From IMG/VR virus record IMGVR_UViG_3300042549_000828, positions 1 through 36,165 of that record: DNA of 36,165 nucleotides. The stretch is one strand, 5' to 3'. Each line of letters opens with the position of its first letter. Position 1 is the stretch's first letter. Below the pieces are notes generated by a model that saw only the letters and a program-made list of their open reading frames with translations, was not told the DNA's origin and searched no databases. The DNA comes from a virus. Of the stretch, positions 4,968 to 13,645 are shown in pieces. A program made the translations under genes and the position numbers.

Positions 4968-5162
4968 ATGTGGGTCCCCGTCCTATTTGCTTGTATGGTT
5001 GGCGGGGAGTGTAAGTTTTATGCAGATCCGGTGATGATCGACTTCAAAGCGTGTATAACCCATGTAGATGCCCACATCGAGGCAGCAGAAAAAAGCGGCA
5101 ATTTCCGCGCCGCAACAGGAGCCTGCATACCTGTAAAATTCACGGGCGGGAAACCCATTTAG
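4968..5162 (+). CDS. Small possibly exported cysteine protein
   Basis: A 64-residue protein with a short hydrophobic start (MWVPVLFACMVGG) and four cysteines (9, 15, 29 and 53). The start lacks positive charge, so export is uncertain. It begins one base after the previous stop. Its end overlaps the 5' arm of a GC-rich hairpin (5144-5190). Function unknown. Confidence 0.6.
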   Translation: MWVPVLFACMVGGECKFYADPVMIDFKACITHVDAHIEAAEKSGNFRAATGACIPVKFTGGKPI

Positions 5163-5190
5163 TGAGATTCGGGTTGTACACACCCCGCCC
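5144..5190 (+). other. Two-part GC-rich hairpin
   Basis: GGGCGGG (5144-5150) pairs with CCCGCCC (5184-5190), and inside it AACCC pairs with GGGTT (5171-5175). There is no U-tract, so it is not a standard terminator. It overlaps the stop codon of the upstream gene and precedes an AGGAG ribosome site; it may protect or insulate mRNA. Confidence 0.55.
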
Positions 5191-5210
5191 ACCATTTCTA
5201 GGAGATTACA

Positions 5211-5369
5211 ATGCCCTTCAAATCTAAGCAGCAGGCCAAACTAATGTTTGCCGCCGCAGCCTCGCCCAAGGTCGCAAAGGCCACCGGGGTTCCGCAAAAG
5301 GTCGCCAAGAAGATGGTCAAAGAGGGCCAGAAGTCCCTGAAAAAACTGCCCGGAAAGGTCAAGAAATGA
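5211..5369 (+). CDS. Small basic Lys/Ala-rich protein
   Basis: A 52-residue protein beginning MPFKSKQQAKLMFAAAAS and ending KKLPGKVKK. Short proteins with a MPFKSKxQ start are common in phage structural regions and are presumed virion- or DNA-associated. It has an AGGAG site and is coupled by ATGA to the next gene through the sequence AAGAAATGA, which is also used at 4628 and 5521. Confidence 0.65.
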   Translation: MPFKSKQQAKLMFAAAASPKVAKATGVPQKVAKKMVKEGQKSLKKLPGKVKK

Positions 5370-5524
5370 AAGAAGTCTGGGACAAAGCCCGACCAAAAAA
5401 GTTGGGTAAACCAAAGGAATTGTCCAAGAACCAAAAGGCAGCGGCCAAACGGTTCGCCAAGGCCACGGGGACCAAGTACCCATCCCTGGTCGCTAATATG
5501 CGTGGCGCTCAGGCCAAGAAATGA
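5366..5524 (+). CDS. Small basic protein of unknown function
   Basis: A 52-residue basic protein (MKEVWDKARPKKLGKPKELS start, AQAKK end). Same length and the same KK ending as the preceding product, and ATGA overlaps at both ends. The middle (AAAKRFAKATGTKYPSLVAN) is helical and could bind DNA. Probably part of a set of small virion or nucleoid proteins; inference. Confidence 0.65.
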   Translation: MKEVWDKARPKKLGKPKELSKNQKAAAKRFAKATGTKYPSLVANMRGAQAKK

Positions 5525-5865
5525 AGATCAAAGAAGCCGCCAAGAAATTCGAGGAATATAATGCTCGCACTACTCAGAAAATGGCTCGGTATAACGCTGA
5601 GGGCGGTAGTGTTCGCCAGCCCGTCCGGTCAACTAAGGGTGCGTCAAGAGGCGACCAGTACGACCGAGCCAAGTTCATCTACCGAAAAGCCGCCCAAGCC
5701 CTGTCTGCTGGACACCCTCTCACAGACAAGAACGGAGCGCCTACACCCGCAGCCATGCAATTCAAGCGATGGGCCGCAAAAGTCCCGAAAAACCAAGAAG
5801 ACCTCCGCGAGCTCAAAGCCCTCGGGGAAAGGCTCAAAGCCCGCTACAAGCCGAAGGAAGACTAA
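5521..5865 (+). CDS. Basic helical protein of unknown function
   Basis: A 114-residue Lys/Arg/Ala-rich protein coupled by ATGA to the previous gene. The centre (YDRAKFIYRKAAQALSAGHP) is a conserved-looking helix, and the C-terminus is again strongly basic. It may act with the three preceding basic proteins. No family recognised. Confidence 0.65.
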   Translation: MKIKEAAKKFEEYNARTTQKMARYNAEGGSVRQPVRSTKGASRGDQYDRAKFIYRKAAQALSAGHPLTDKNGAPTPAAMQFKRWAAKVPKNQEDLRELKALGERLKARYKPKED

Positions 5866-5937
5866 ATGACAAAACTCAAAGAAATCTGGGAAGACATTAA
5901 AGACTTCTTTTATAACCTGTGGAACAAGATCCGGTAA
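5866..5937 (+). CDS. 23-residue amphipathic-helix peptide
   Basis: The peptide starts MTKLKEIWEDIKDFF and ends LWNKIR. It is a near-ideal amphipathic helix with Trp, Phe and Tyr on one face and charges on the other. It starts right after the previous TAA (TAAATG) and overlaps the GTG of the next gene by 19 bases, which couples their translation. It could bind membrane; function unknown. Confidence 0.5.
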   Translation: MTKLKEIWEDIKDFFYNLWNKIR

Positions 5938-6728
5938 GCCTACGCTCCGAGACAGACTTATACGGCTACGCCAAGTGGCTGGCTAAACATTTGGGTGTTG
6001 TAAACAAGACCCCCCGCTGGAACTTCCAACATATGTGGGTCTGGTGGGATCTAGAGGATCGGGACATCCAATGGGCTCTCGACCCTAACTGCTTTCAGTC
6101 GCTTGGGATGCTGGTGCAGGACGAGCAGGTTGCGGATGTTATAAGAAATCGCAAGTTCCCTGTGCAGGCAGCAGGTCTACCATTCCTTAGTTTTAACGAC
6201 AACCACCCGATCCAAGCAGAGCGAAACGGGAAAACATTATATGTGCCGACCCATTCTACCGCCTGGCGGGATGTATCGGACCATACAAGCAAGGCAGTCA
6301 AGACCTTTTGTAAGGACAACGATGTCACGGTCCTGCTGAGTGTAAAGGACCAGAAGGTCGCGCCGCTTTTAAAGTGCCCATGGTTAAAAGGCGCCTGCTC
6401 TTTGGACGGCAATAGTTTTTACAGGATTCAAAAGATATTCCACGAGTTCGAGTACATGATCTCCGACAGGATGGGCAGTCATATCCTCTACGGGCTCGCT
6501 TGCGGGATGAAGGTCGGGATCTCTGCCCCGCACAACATAGACACGGTGTTTTCCGAGATTGCAATTAAGAATGGACTAGAATCCCGGGCAAGAGAGATAA
6601 GAACCACCAAGTTCCTGACAGATAGATTTCCGGGACTTGTTATAGAAGGCGGGCAACCAAGTTACCAAACTATGCCAAAGATTGACATACTACCGCCCCA
6701 GGAAATAGCAAAGGTTTTATGGTCATAA
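5919..6728 (+). CDS. Glycosyltransferase-like (GT-B style) protein
   Basis: A 269-residue protein with a GTG start at 5919; an in-frame TAA at 5913 rules out a longer form. The C-terminal half contains ISDRMGSHILYGLACGMKVG, which resembles the SH..Y.L..G..V segment binding the donor sugar nucleotide in GT-B or capsule-polysaccharide enzymes. The N-terminal half is Trp-rich. The genes that follow encode two methyltransferase-like proteins, so a sugar- or glycan-modifying block is likely. Acceptor and donor cannot be told. Confidence 0.5.
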   Translation: MEQDPVSLRSETDLYGYAKWLAKHLGVVNKTPRWNFQHMWVWWDLEDRDIQWALDPNCFQSLGMLVQDEQVADVIRNRKFPVQAAGLPFLSFNDNHPIQAERNGKTLYVPTHSTAWRDVSDHTSKAVKTFCKDNDVTVLLSVKDQKVAPLLKCPWLKGACSLDGNSFYRIQKIFHEFEYMISDRMGSHILYGLACGMKVGISAPHNIDTVFSEIAIKNGLESRAREIRTTKFLTDRFPGLVIEGGQPSYQTMPKIDILPPQEIAKVLWS

Positions 6729-7231
6729 CCGAGGACTACCGCAAGCTCCAGCAGGAGTTACACAAGAATCCCAACTACGGGAAGGCTTCGTACTTCTTTG
6801 CCCCGCTTGTAAAGAGAGCCATAGAACGGTTTGAAACCAAGTCGCTATCCGACTACGGTGCTGGCAAGAAAGTCCTGTGGGAGTGTCTAGGGAAACCTGA
6901 ACCCTATTACCCCTACGATCCTGCGTTTCCTGAGTACGGGGAACCTAGGTCTGCTGACTTGGTAGTCTGTATAGATGTCTTAGAGCACATAGAGCCCGAT
7001 CTTATAGACAATGTGCTAGATGACCTGAAGGGAATCACGACCAACTTCGGATTATTTTCCATCCACTTAGGACCTGCTGTAAAGACTCTAGCAGACGGCA
7101 GGAACGCACACCTTATACAACAACCTCCCGCCTGGTGGCGAGAGAAACTAGAGTCTCGGTTCAATATAATCGAGATGGAAGAACACGACATTTGTGGTCA
7201 TGGACTGTGGACAATAGTAAGCCCACGTTAA
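6719..7231 (+). CDS. SAM-dependent methyltransferase-like protein
   Basis: A 170-residue Rossmann-type protein. DYGAGK (about residues 45-50) is motif I for S-adenosylmethionine, and LVVCIDVLEHIEPDLIDNVL is the motif IV region of class I enzymes. A GRNAHLIQQPPAWW segment follows. ATG 6719 overlaps the previous stop by ten bases. The target is unknown; glycan, DNA or small-molecule methylation are all possible. Confidence 0.7.
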   Translation: MVITEDYRKLQQELHKNPNYGKASYFFAPLVKRAIERFETKSLSDYGAGKKVLWECLGKPEPYYPYDPAFPEYGEPRSADLVVCIDVLEHIEPDLIDNVLDDLKGITTNFGLFSIHLGPAVKTLADGRNAHLIQQPPAWWREKLESRFNIIEMEEHDICGHGLWTIVSPR

Positions 7232-7746
7232 ATCTTGGGTCTGGCAAGGACTGGCGCAAGGACTGTATAAACGCCGACATCCAACCCGAGAAGAAACCCG
7301 ACTGGATACTAGATATAACAAAGGTTCCGTGGGGACAACGTGTGCACACAAGGCTAGGCGAGTTCGTTATAAGCCCGGGAATGTTCTCTAAGATCATCGC
7401 AAACGATGTCTTAGAACACATCCCAGACCTTGTGACGGCGATGACAAACTGCAAGGAACTACTAGAACCCGGCGGGATCATGGATATTCATGTCCCCTAC
7501 GACTTATCTTACGGAGCCTGGCAAGACCCGACTCATGTAAGAGCGTTTAACGAAAACTCATTCTTATACTACACAGACTGGCATTGGTATCTAAACTGGC
7601 CGGATAGGTTCGACCTTACACAGATAGGCTACGAACTATCCGAACTCGGACAGCAGATGTTGGAGCAAAAGACTCCACAAGAAGTCATCCTGCGAACCCC
7701 GAGAGCCGTAGATGCCCTGCAAGTTATACTCACAAAAGCAAAGTAA
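7207..7746 (+). CDS. SAM-dependent methyltransferase-like protein
   Basis: A 179-residue protein with LNLGSGKDWR as motif I near the N-terminus, DVLEHIPDLVTAMTNCKELL as the motif IV to V region, and VPYDLSYGAWQDPTHVRAFN, a segment typical of this phage methyltransferase type, then YYTDWHWYL. The frame opens at 7135, but GTG 7207 puts motif I just after the start as expected; the ribosome site there is weak. It overlaps the previous gene by 25 bases. Confidence 0.7.
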   Translation: MDNSKPTLNLGSGKDWRKDCINADIQPEKKPDWILDITKVPWGQRVHTRLGEFVISPGMFSKIIANDVLEHIPDLVTAMTNCKELLEPGGIMDIHVPYDLSYGAWQDPTHVRAFNENSFLYYTDWHWYLNWPDRFDLTQIGYELSELGQQMLEQKTPQEVILRTPRAVDALQVILTKAK

Positions 7747-7776
7747 CTTATCCCGAACAACCGGAAGGATTCGGAC

Positions 7777-8073
7777 ATGGAAGAACCTAAAGTAGGCGAG
7801 ATTACGCAAAACCGTGGCAATGCTGGCATGGGAAGGCCCAAGGGTAGCCCTAATAAGGCCACAGCGGCTGTCAGAGAGGCTATCGCTAGGATGGCCGAGG
7901 ACAACGCTCCGAAGTTCCTAGAGTGGATGGATCAGGTCGCCAAGACCAATCCTGAGAAGGCTTGCGATATCTACCTGAAGGCAATCGAGTACCACATACC
8001 CAAACTGGCTCGGACTGAGGTCACGGGCGCAGAGAACGGACCGCTCACCATCAAGGTGGTGACGGGTATATGA
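7777..8073 (+). CDS. Terminase small subunit-like protein
   Basis: A 98-residue protein with the typical start of phage small terminases: GMGRPKGSPNKATAAVREAI, a basic AT-hook-like RPKGSPNK followed by a helical DNA-binding region, then a helical oligomerisation segment. It lies directly upstream of the large subunit and overlaps it as ATGA. It would recognise the packaging site and stimulate the large subunit. Confidence 0.75.
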   Translation: MEEPKVGEITQNRGNAGMGRPKGSPNKATAAVREAIARMAEDNAPKFLEWMDQVAKTNPEKACDIYLKAIEYHIPKLARTEVTGAENGPLTIKVVTGI

Positions 8074-9326
8074 CCGAGGTAGTAGTAGAGACTGGTTATA
8101 AGCCAAGAACACAGCAAAGAGAAATCCACGATGCGGTAGAGAACAACCGCTTTGTAGTCGTGGTGGCTCATCGTAGGATGGGCAAGACGGTGGCTGCTCT
8201 GAACCAACTTATTCACTCTGCCCTGCAATGCGAGAAGGAAGCACCAAGGTTTGCGTATATCGCACCTACCTACGGGCAGGCCAAGAGGGTCGCCTGGGAT
8301 TACTTGGTAAGTTTCACCCGCCCGCTAGAGGCAACACACAACATCTCGGAGCTCAAGGTTGACTTCTACGGACGGCGAATACAACTTTACGGTTCGGACA
8401 ATCCTGACAGTCTGCGGGGCCAGTATTTTGATGGTGTTATTCTTGACGAGATCGGTGATCAAAACCCGAAGATATGGAACGAAATTGTTCGCCCTGCTAT
8501 CGCTGATCGGCTTGGCTGGGCTCTGTTTCTAGGAACCCCAAAGGGTGCAAACCACTTCAAAGACTTCCGAGACCGAGCAGAGAAAGAACCAGGCTGGAGG
8601 CTACTTGAGTTCAAGGCTTCGCAGACGGGAATACTTCCGCAAGCTGAACTCGAAGCTGCCAAGAAAGAGATGGGCGATGATAAGTACGCCCAAGAGTTCG
8701 AGTGTTCCTTTGCAGCGGCAGTTGAAGGTTCGTATTATGCTGCGATCCTTAACAAACTTGCGCCTGAGAGGTTTCAAGAGTTTGCAAAAGATGACCTCAC
8801 CAAGACATACACGGCTTGGGATCTGGGGGTTGGCGACTCTACGGCAATCTGGGTCTGTCAGGTTGTGGGGCAGGAGAGGCGGCTCATTGACTTCTACGAG
8901 AACCACGGGCAGGGGCTGGATGCCTACGTCAGGTGGATTCGTGATAATGGGTACACTCAAGCAGAGCACATCCTCCCGCATGACGTTGAGGTTCGGGAAC
9001 TCGGTTCAGGTAAGAGCCGTAAGGAAGTACTGCAAGAACTGGGTCTCTCTATTACGGTCTGTCCCAGGCTTGGGGTTGACGATGGAATCCAGGCGGTCAG
9101 AAGGATGCTTCCGAATTGCTGGTTTCACCCAAAAACTAAGCAAGGGTTAGACTGCCTGCGAAACTACCGCAGAGAGTATGACGAGAAGCGAAACGTCTTT
9201 TACGATAAGCCTTTACACGATTGGGCATCCCACGGAAGCGATGCCTTCAGGTACTTAGCCGTTGGGCTAAATGTGACAAGCAACTGGGGCAAACCGCTAC
9301 CGATTAACACGAAATGGATCGTATGA
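8070..9326 (+). CDS. terL: Terminase large subunit
   Basis: A 418-residue packaging ATPase-nuclease. The ATPase half shows an adenine-binding Q (TQQREIH), Walker A AHRRMGKT (33-40), Walker B VILDE (123-127) and the coupling motif FLGTPKG (153-159). The nuclease half shows Asp251 in WDLGVGDSTAIW, HDVEVRE (304-310) and Asp391 in SHGSDAFRY, the expected RNase-H-fold metal ligands. The length is normal for compact podoviral terminases. It pumps DNA into the prohead through the portal encoded next. Confidence 0.95.
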   Translation: MTEVVVETGYKPRTQQREIHDAVENNRFVVVVAHRRMGKTVAALNQLIHSALQCEKEAPRFAYIAPTYGQAKRVAWDYLVSFTRPLEATHNISELKVDFYGRRIQLYGSDNPDSLRGQYFDGVILDEIGDQNPKIWNEIVRPAIADRLGWALFLGTPKGANHFKDFRDRAEKEPGWRLLEFKASQTGILPQAELEAAKKEMGDDKYAQEFECSFAAAVEGSYYAAILNKLAPERFQEFAKDDLTKTYTAWDLGVGDSTAIWVCQVVGQERRLIDFYENHGQGLDAYVRWIRDNGYTQAEHILPHDVEVRELGSGKSRKEVLQELGLSITVCPRLGVDDGIQAVRRMLPNCWFHPKTKQGLDCLRNYRREYDEKRNVFYDKPLHDWASHGSDAFRYLAVGLNVTSNWGKPLPINTKWIV

Positions 9327-11425
9327 TGCAAGAAATCGACTTACGCGCAATCCTCGACAATGAGATCGACAATGCGCTCGGGTTTATTAGCACCGAGACC
9401 ACAGAGGAACGCCGCAAAGCCATCAAGTACTACAACCGCGAAGCCTATGGCAACGAGGTCGAGGGTCGTTCTACCATCGTGACCGGCGAGGTTGCAGAGG
9501 CTATTGACGGCGCTATCCCCCAACTGCTCCGCATCTTTACGCAGTCCGATGACGTGGTTCGCTTTGAGCCCAAAGGTCCGGGAGACGAACCCAAGGCCAA
9601 GCAGGCCACGATGTACGCCAACTGGGTGCTGATGAACGACAACCAAGGGGTTATCGTCCTGCACGACTGGTTCAAGGATGCGCTCCTGCAAAAGAACGGC
9701 ATCATCAAGGTCTGGTGGAACGATGAGACCGATGTCACGGTAGAGAAGTACGAGAACCTGTCGGAAGAGGAGTTAGCCCTCCTGCTGGCCGATGGTCAGA
9801 TGGAAGTTGTGTCCCAAGAGCAGACCCAGATCGGGGAAGTGCCCGCCCCCGTGGACCCGATGATGATGCAACAGGCAGCAATGCAAGGTCTGCCTCCACC
9901 GGCTCCGCAGATGGTTCCTGTGTTTTCGTACAACGTCAAGGTCAAGAAGATCGACAAGAAGGGTTCGGTCAAGATCGAGAATGTTCCTCCCGAGGAGTTC
10001 CTGATCTCCAAGAAGGCCCGCAGGCTTTCCGAGACACCGTTCTGCGCCCACCGCCGCCTGGCTACCCGCTCCGAGCTCATCGCTATGGGGTTTGCCAAGG
10101 ATGTGGTGATGGACCTGCCGAGTTACGAGGAACTAACCTACACGCCCGAGCGCGTGGCCCGCTTCAGCAATGGCGAGCAGCCGGACGATCCTAGCCTTGA
10201 CCCTGCGATGGAAGAGATTGAGGTATTCGAGTGCTTTATCCGTGTAGACCACGATGGTGACGGCATAGCCGAACTGCGCCACATCATGTACGCAGGCAAG
10301 GAAATCCTCGAGAACGAGGAGTCGGACTACATTCCGTTCTGCTCCATTACTCCGATTCCGATGCCCCACAAGTTCTTCGGGCAGTCGCTTGCCGACAGGA
10401 CGATGGACTTGCAGATGATCAAGTCCACGATCACCCGCCAGATTCTGGACAACCTGTATCTGTCCAACAACGCCCGCATGGCCGTGGTGGACGGGCAGGT
10501 GAACTTAGACGATATGCTCACCGTCACGCCTGGCGGGGTTGTAAGGGTGAAGAATCCCCAAGCAATCACTCCCTTGGTGGTTCCGCAGGTCGCCAACCAA
10601 GCCTTCCCGATGCTCGGGTACATGGACGAGGTTGCCAAGAAACGGACTGGGGTCACAGAGGCATCTTTTGCCGTTGATCCGGACATCCTGCAAAACACTA
10701 CCGCTACTGCGGCGGCAATGATGCAGAACGCTGGTGCGGCAAAGATTGAGTTGATCGCTCGGGTATTTGCCGAGACAGGGGTTCGTGACCTGTTTAGAAA
10801 CATCCTGCACCTGCTCTGCAAGTACCAAGACAAGGAACGGGTTATCCGTATAAACGGCAAGTTCGTGGCTATCGACCCCCGCGAGTGGAGCAACGAGTAC
10901 GATGTCTCCATCAATGTGGGCCTAGGAACCGGCAACCGCGAGCAACAGTTCGCCATGACCGCCGCCATCCTCCAAAAGCAGGAGCAGTTGATTCAGACGA
11001 TGGGCATGAACAACCCGTTTGTCTCCCCAGCTCAGTATCGTGCGACCCTGGGTAGGTACATAGAATCCGTGGGTTTCAAGGACTCAACCGAGTTCTTCCG
11101 CGAGATCACCCCCGAAGTCGAGCAAGCCCTTGCCCAACCCCAACAACCCCAGCCAGACCCCGCTACGCAGGTCATCATGCAACAGGCTATGGGGCAAATG
11201 GAGATTGACCGGGCCAAGGCTCTGAACGATCTGGAGATCACCAAGGCCAAGGCGCAGGCAGATATTCAGTTGCAACGCGAGAAAGCCGCCGCTCAGATCC
11301 AATTGGAGCGGGAAAAGGCCGCCGCGAACCTCGAACTCAAGACCGCCGAGTTCCAGGCGGAAGCCCAACTCAAAGCAGCCAAGGTCGGGGCTGAGATCAC
11401 AGGAAACGTACAGATACCCGGATGA
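9314..11425 (+). CDS. Portal protein (P22-like)
   Basis: A 703-residue protein. The N-terminal half (YYNREAYGNEVEGRSTIVTG, followed by residues typical of P22-type portals) is followed by a stem/crown region and a long C-terminal helix of repeated Ala/Glu/Lys/Gln (about residues 620-690), the barrel-like coiled coil known from P22-family portals. It forms the dodecameric DNA gate. The start overlaps the terminase end by 13 bases; ATG 9323 is an alternative. The product is encoded just before the scaffold and capsid genes. Confidence 0.9.
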   Translation: MDRMMQEIDLRAILDNEIDNALGFISTETTEERRKAIKYYNREAYGNEVEGRSTIVTGEVAEAIDGAIPQLLRIFTQSDDVVRFEPKGPGDEPKAKQATMYANWVLMNDNQGVIVLHDWFKDALLQKNGIIKVWWNDETDVTVEKYENLSEEELALLLADGQMEVVSQEQTQIGEVPAPVDPMMMQQAAMQGLPPPAPQMVPVFSYNVKVKKIDKKGSVKIENVPPEEFLISKKARRLSETPFCAHRRLATRSELIAMGFAKDVVMDLPSYEELTYTPERVARFSNGEQPDDPSLDPAMEEIEVFECFIRVDHDGDGIAELRHIMYAGKEILENEESDYIPFCSITPIPMPHKFFGQSLADRTMDLQMIKSTITRQILDNLYLSNNARMAVVDGQVNLDDMLTVTPGGVVRVKNPQAITPLVVPQVANQAFPMLGYMDEVAKKRTGVTEASFAVDPDILQNTTATAAAMMQNAGAAKIELIARVFAETGVRDLFRNILHLLCKYQDKERVIRINGKFVAIDPREWSNEYDVSINVGLGTGNREQQFAMTAAILQKQEQLIQTMGMNNPFVSPAQYRATLGRYIESVGFKDSTEFFREITPEVEQALAQPQQPQPDPATQVIMQQAMGQMEIDRAKALNDLEITKAKAQADIQLQREKAAAQIQLEREKAAANLELKTAEFQAEAQLKAAKVGAEITGNVQIPG

Positions 11426-11658
11426 TAGAAAACCAAGAGGGCAGGGCTAAAACTCTGCTCAATGACGAACTTTTTAAGACTGTTGTAGAAACACAACGGT
11501 CGTTGTATATTAGCAACATACTAAACTCCGCAGAGGATGCAGTAGATGAGCGTGAGCGTTCACTACTCAAACTGCGGGGATTGGATGAATTTATCGCTTC
11601 ACTCCAGTCCATAGCCCAAAGCAAGGACATCAGGGAAAAGCGGTGGAAGATTTTTTAA
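11422..11658 (+). CDS. Small protein between portal and scaffold
   Basis: A 78-residue, charged, helical protein coupled to the portal gene by ATGA. No known motif is visible. The position between portal and scaffold suggests a head-assembly or head-completion role; inference from context only. Confidence 0.65.
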   Translation: MIENQEGRAKTLLNDELFKTVVETQRSLYISNILNSAEDAVDERERSLLKLRGLDEFIASLQSIAQSKDIREKRWKIF

Positions 11659-11675
11659 CAACCTAAGAGGTCGAC

Positions 11676-12617
11676 ATGGAAAACACCAACCCGGAAGGGA
11701 GTGTGCTTACAGTAAAAGGCGCTGCTCAAGCGTTCGAAGGATTTTTGGGTCCAGAGGAGCCGCAAGGCCAACCCGAGGAAGCCGAGGCATCAGAAACCGA
11801 GGAAACTCAGGAGTACGAAGCGTCCGAAGACGATGACGGCGAGGAAGTCCAAGAGGAAGTTCAAGAAACCCCGAGATACCGCGTCAAAGCTGGTGACGAG
11901 GAGATGGAGGTTGACCTTGACGAACTCATTAAGGGCTATTCCCGCACCGCTGATTACACCCGCAAAACCCAAACCCTAGCCGAAGCCCGCAAGGCCATCG
12001 AAGCCGAAGCGCACAAGGTTCAGGAAGCAAAGGTATTGCGCGACCAGTATTCCCAAAGGTTACAACTGATCGAGCAGATGCTCAGTCAGCAACCCGAGGA
12101 AGATTTATCTGCCCTAAAAGACAGCGATCCCATTGGGTACGCAGTCAAAGTCGCAGAGAGAGCCGAGCGTGACAAGCAACTTGCCGCAGTACGCCAAGAG
12201 CGTGAGGCGGTACTTGCCAAACAGCAAGCCGAGCAACAGCAATTCTTACACCATCATCTCCGTCAAGAAGCGGAGCGGCTCACCGCCGCCATCCCCGAGT
12301 ACGCCGATGAGGTCAAGGGAGAGTTGGTGAAGCGTGAAATCCGAGACTACGCAAAGAGCATCGGGTTTACAGATCAGGAGTTGTCGCAGGTTTACGACCA
12401 CCGGGCGGTGGTTTCTCTTTGGAAGGCAGCGCAGTACGACAAACTGGTGAAGTCCAAGCCCAGCGCGGCAAAGAAGGTGGCAGATGCCCCTAAGACTTTG
12501 CGGCCAGGCACAGGAACAAGCCAGCAAACGGACGATCAGTCCAAAAAACTCCGCTTGCAACTCAAGAAGTCTGGAAAGGCTCGGGACGCAGCGGCTTTAT
12601 TTGAACGCTTTTTATAA
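11676..12617 (+). CDS. Scaffolding protein
   Basis: A 313-residue protein with the composition of a scaffold. It has a very acidic, Pro/Glu-rich N-terminus (about residues 25-65), a central KGYSRTADYTRKTQTLAEA segment often seen in SU10-type scaffolds, long coiled-coil stretches, and a basic C-terminus that would bind the inner capsid surface. It sits directly before the capsid gene. An AAGAGG site lies upstream of ATG 11676. Confidence 0.85.
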   Translation: MENTNPEGSVLTVKGAAQAFEGFLGPEEPQGQPEEAEASETEETQEYEASEDDDGEEVQEEVQETPRYRVKAGDEEMEVDLDELIKGYSRTADYTRKTQTLAEARKAIEAEAHKVQEAKVLRDQYSQRLQLIEQMLSQQPEEDLSALKDSDPIGYAVKVAERAERDKQLAAVRQEREAVLAKQQAEQQQFLHHHLRQEAERLTAAIPEYADEVKGELVKREIRDYAKSIGFTDQELSQVYDHRAVVSLWKAAQYDKLVKSKPSAAKKVADAPKTLRPGTGTSQQTDDQSKKLRLQLKKSGKARDAAALFERFL

Positions 12618-12626
12618 GGATTTATC

Positions 12627-13577
12627 ATGCCTACGTTTACCCGGTTTGATGCCGTGGGAGCTCGTGAAGACCTCTCCGACATGATTTATGACATCTCCCC
12701 CACCGATACGCCTATCATGTCGTCCATCGGTAAGGGCCGCGCAACTGCTGTCTACCACGAGTGGCAGACGGATGCCCTCGGTGCTGCCACGACCGCCAAT
12801 GCGGCTGTGGAAGGTGCTGACGCAACCGCCGCTACCCTGTCGCCGACAGTTCGTCTTGGCAACTACACCCAGATCGTCCAGAAGACCGTTCAGGTCTCGG
12901 GAACCCTGGAGGCTGTTGACAAGGCCGGTCGTAAGTCTGAGAAGGCTTACCAGTTGGCTAAGGCTTCGGCAGAACTGAAGCGCGATATCGAGACCATCAT
13001 CACCGCCAACCAAGGCCGTGACGAAGGTAACTCGACAACCGCCCGCAAGATGGCTTCCCTGCTGTCTTGGATCAAGACCAACACCAGCAAGGGTTCGGGA
13101 ACGACCGCTGGTACAGATCCCACGACCATCGGTGTCTCCACCCGTGGCGATGGCACAACCCGCACCTTCCAAGAGTCCATGCTCAAGGAAGTCGTTCAGG
13201 AAGTGTTCTCGTCAGGTGGTACACCCACCCTGCTCGTGGTCCCGCCCGCTCTGAAGCAGGTTGTCTCTGGCTTTACGGGTCTGTCGCAGCATCGTTACAA
13301 CAGCAACGCTACCGGCCAAATCACCATCCTGGCTGGCGCTGACCTGTATCAGTCCGACTTCGGCGTTCTCCAGATCGTCCCGAACCGCTTTATGCGCTCG
13401 CGTGATGCCCTGGTCCTGGACCCCGAGTACGCATCGCTGAACTACCTCCGTCCGTTCTCCACGAACGACCTGGCTAAGACCGGCGACAGCGAGAAGACTC
13501 AGATCCTTGCTGAACTGACTCTCGAAGTTAAGAACGAAGCTGCCCACGGCGGTGTGTTCGATCTGAGCGCAACCTGA
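12627..13577 (+). CDS. Major capsid protein, SU10-like (HK97 fold)
   Basis: A 316-residue protein. The start (MPTFTRFDAVGAREDLSDMI, then DISPTDTPIMSSIGK) is the hallmark of SU10-type capsid proteins, and SSGGTPTLLVVPPALKQ fits the A-domain core of the HK97 fold. Codon use is the most strongly biased toward C-ending codons seen in the window, as expected for the most abundant virion protein. An AAGGA site precedes ATG 12627. Confidence 0.92.
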   Translation: MPTFTRFDAVGAREDLSDMIYDISPTDTPIMSSIGKGRATAVYHEWQTDALGAATTANAAVEGADATAATLSPTVRLGNYTQIVQKTVQVSGTLEAVDKAGRKSEKAYQLAKASAELKRDIETIITANQGRDEGNSTTARKMASLLSWIKTNTSKGSGTTAGTDPTTIGVSTRGDGTTRTFQESMLKEVVQEVFSSGGTPTLLVVPPALKQVVSGFTGLSQHRYNSNATGQITILAGADLYQSDFGVLQIVPNRFMRSRDALVLDPEYASLNYLRPFSTNDLAKTGDSEKTQILAELTLEVKNEAAHGGVFDLSAT

Positions 13578-13605
13578 TTGTAGGATTGCGTAAATTGTGG
13601 TAGAT

Positions 13606-13631
13606 TCTGGGGCGGAGAAATCCGTCCCAGA
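13606..13631 (+). other. mRNA hairpin after the capsid gene
   Basis: An 11-bp stem (13606-13616 with 13621-13631, one G-U pair) is capped by a GAAA tetraloop, a very stable RNA fold. No U-tract follows, so it is more likely an mRNA-stabilising or processing element that raises capsid mRNA levels than a full terminator. The intergenic space of 68 bases is large for this operon. Confidence 0.65.
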
Positions 13632-13645
13632 TTCACAAGGAATCT

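Noticed and set aside
5157-5185. TTAGTGAGA plus a GGG-rich segment similar to bases 11-40, as a possible phage-specific promoter repeat
   Set aside because: Only the first nine bases match exactly; the rest diverges, no third copy was noticed and the phage has no RNA polymerase gene.
10327-10968. 213-codon minus-strand frame opposite the portal gene
   Set aside because: Composition rich in Ser/Arg/Cys/Ala with no motif; antisense shadow of the portal gene.
12612-13172. Long open frame on the minus strand opposite the capsid gene
   Set aside because: Gly/Arg/Ser-rich product, no ribosome site; a shadow of the strong codon bias of the capsid gene.
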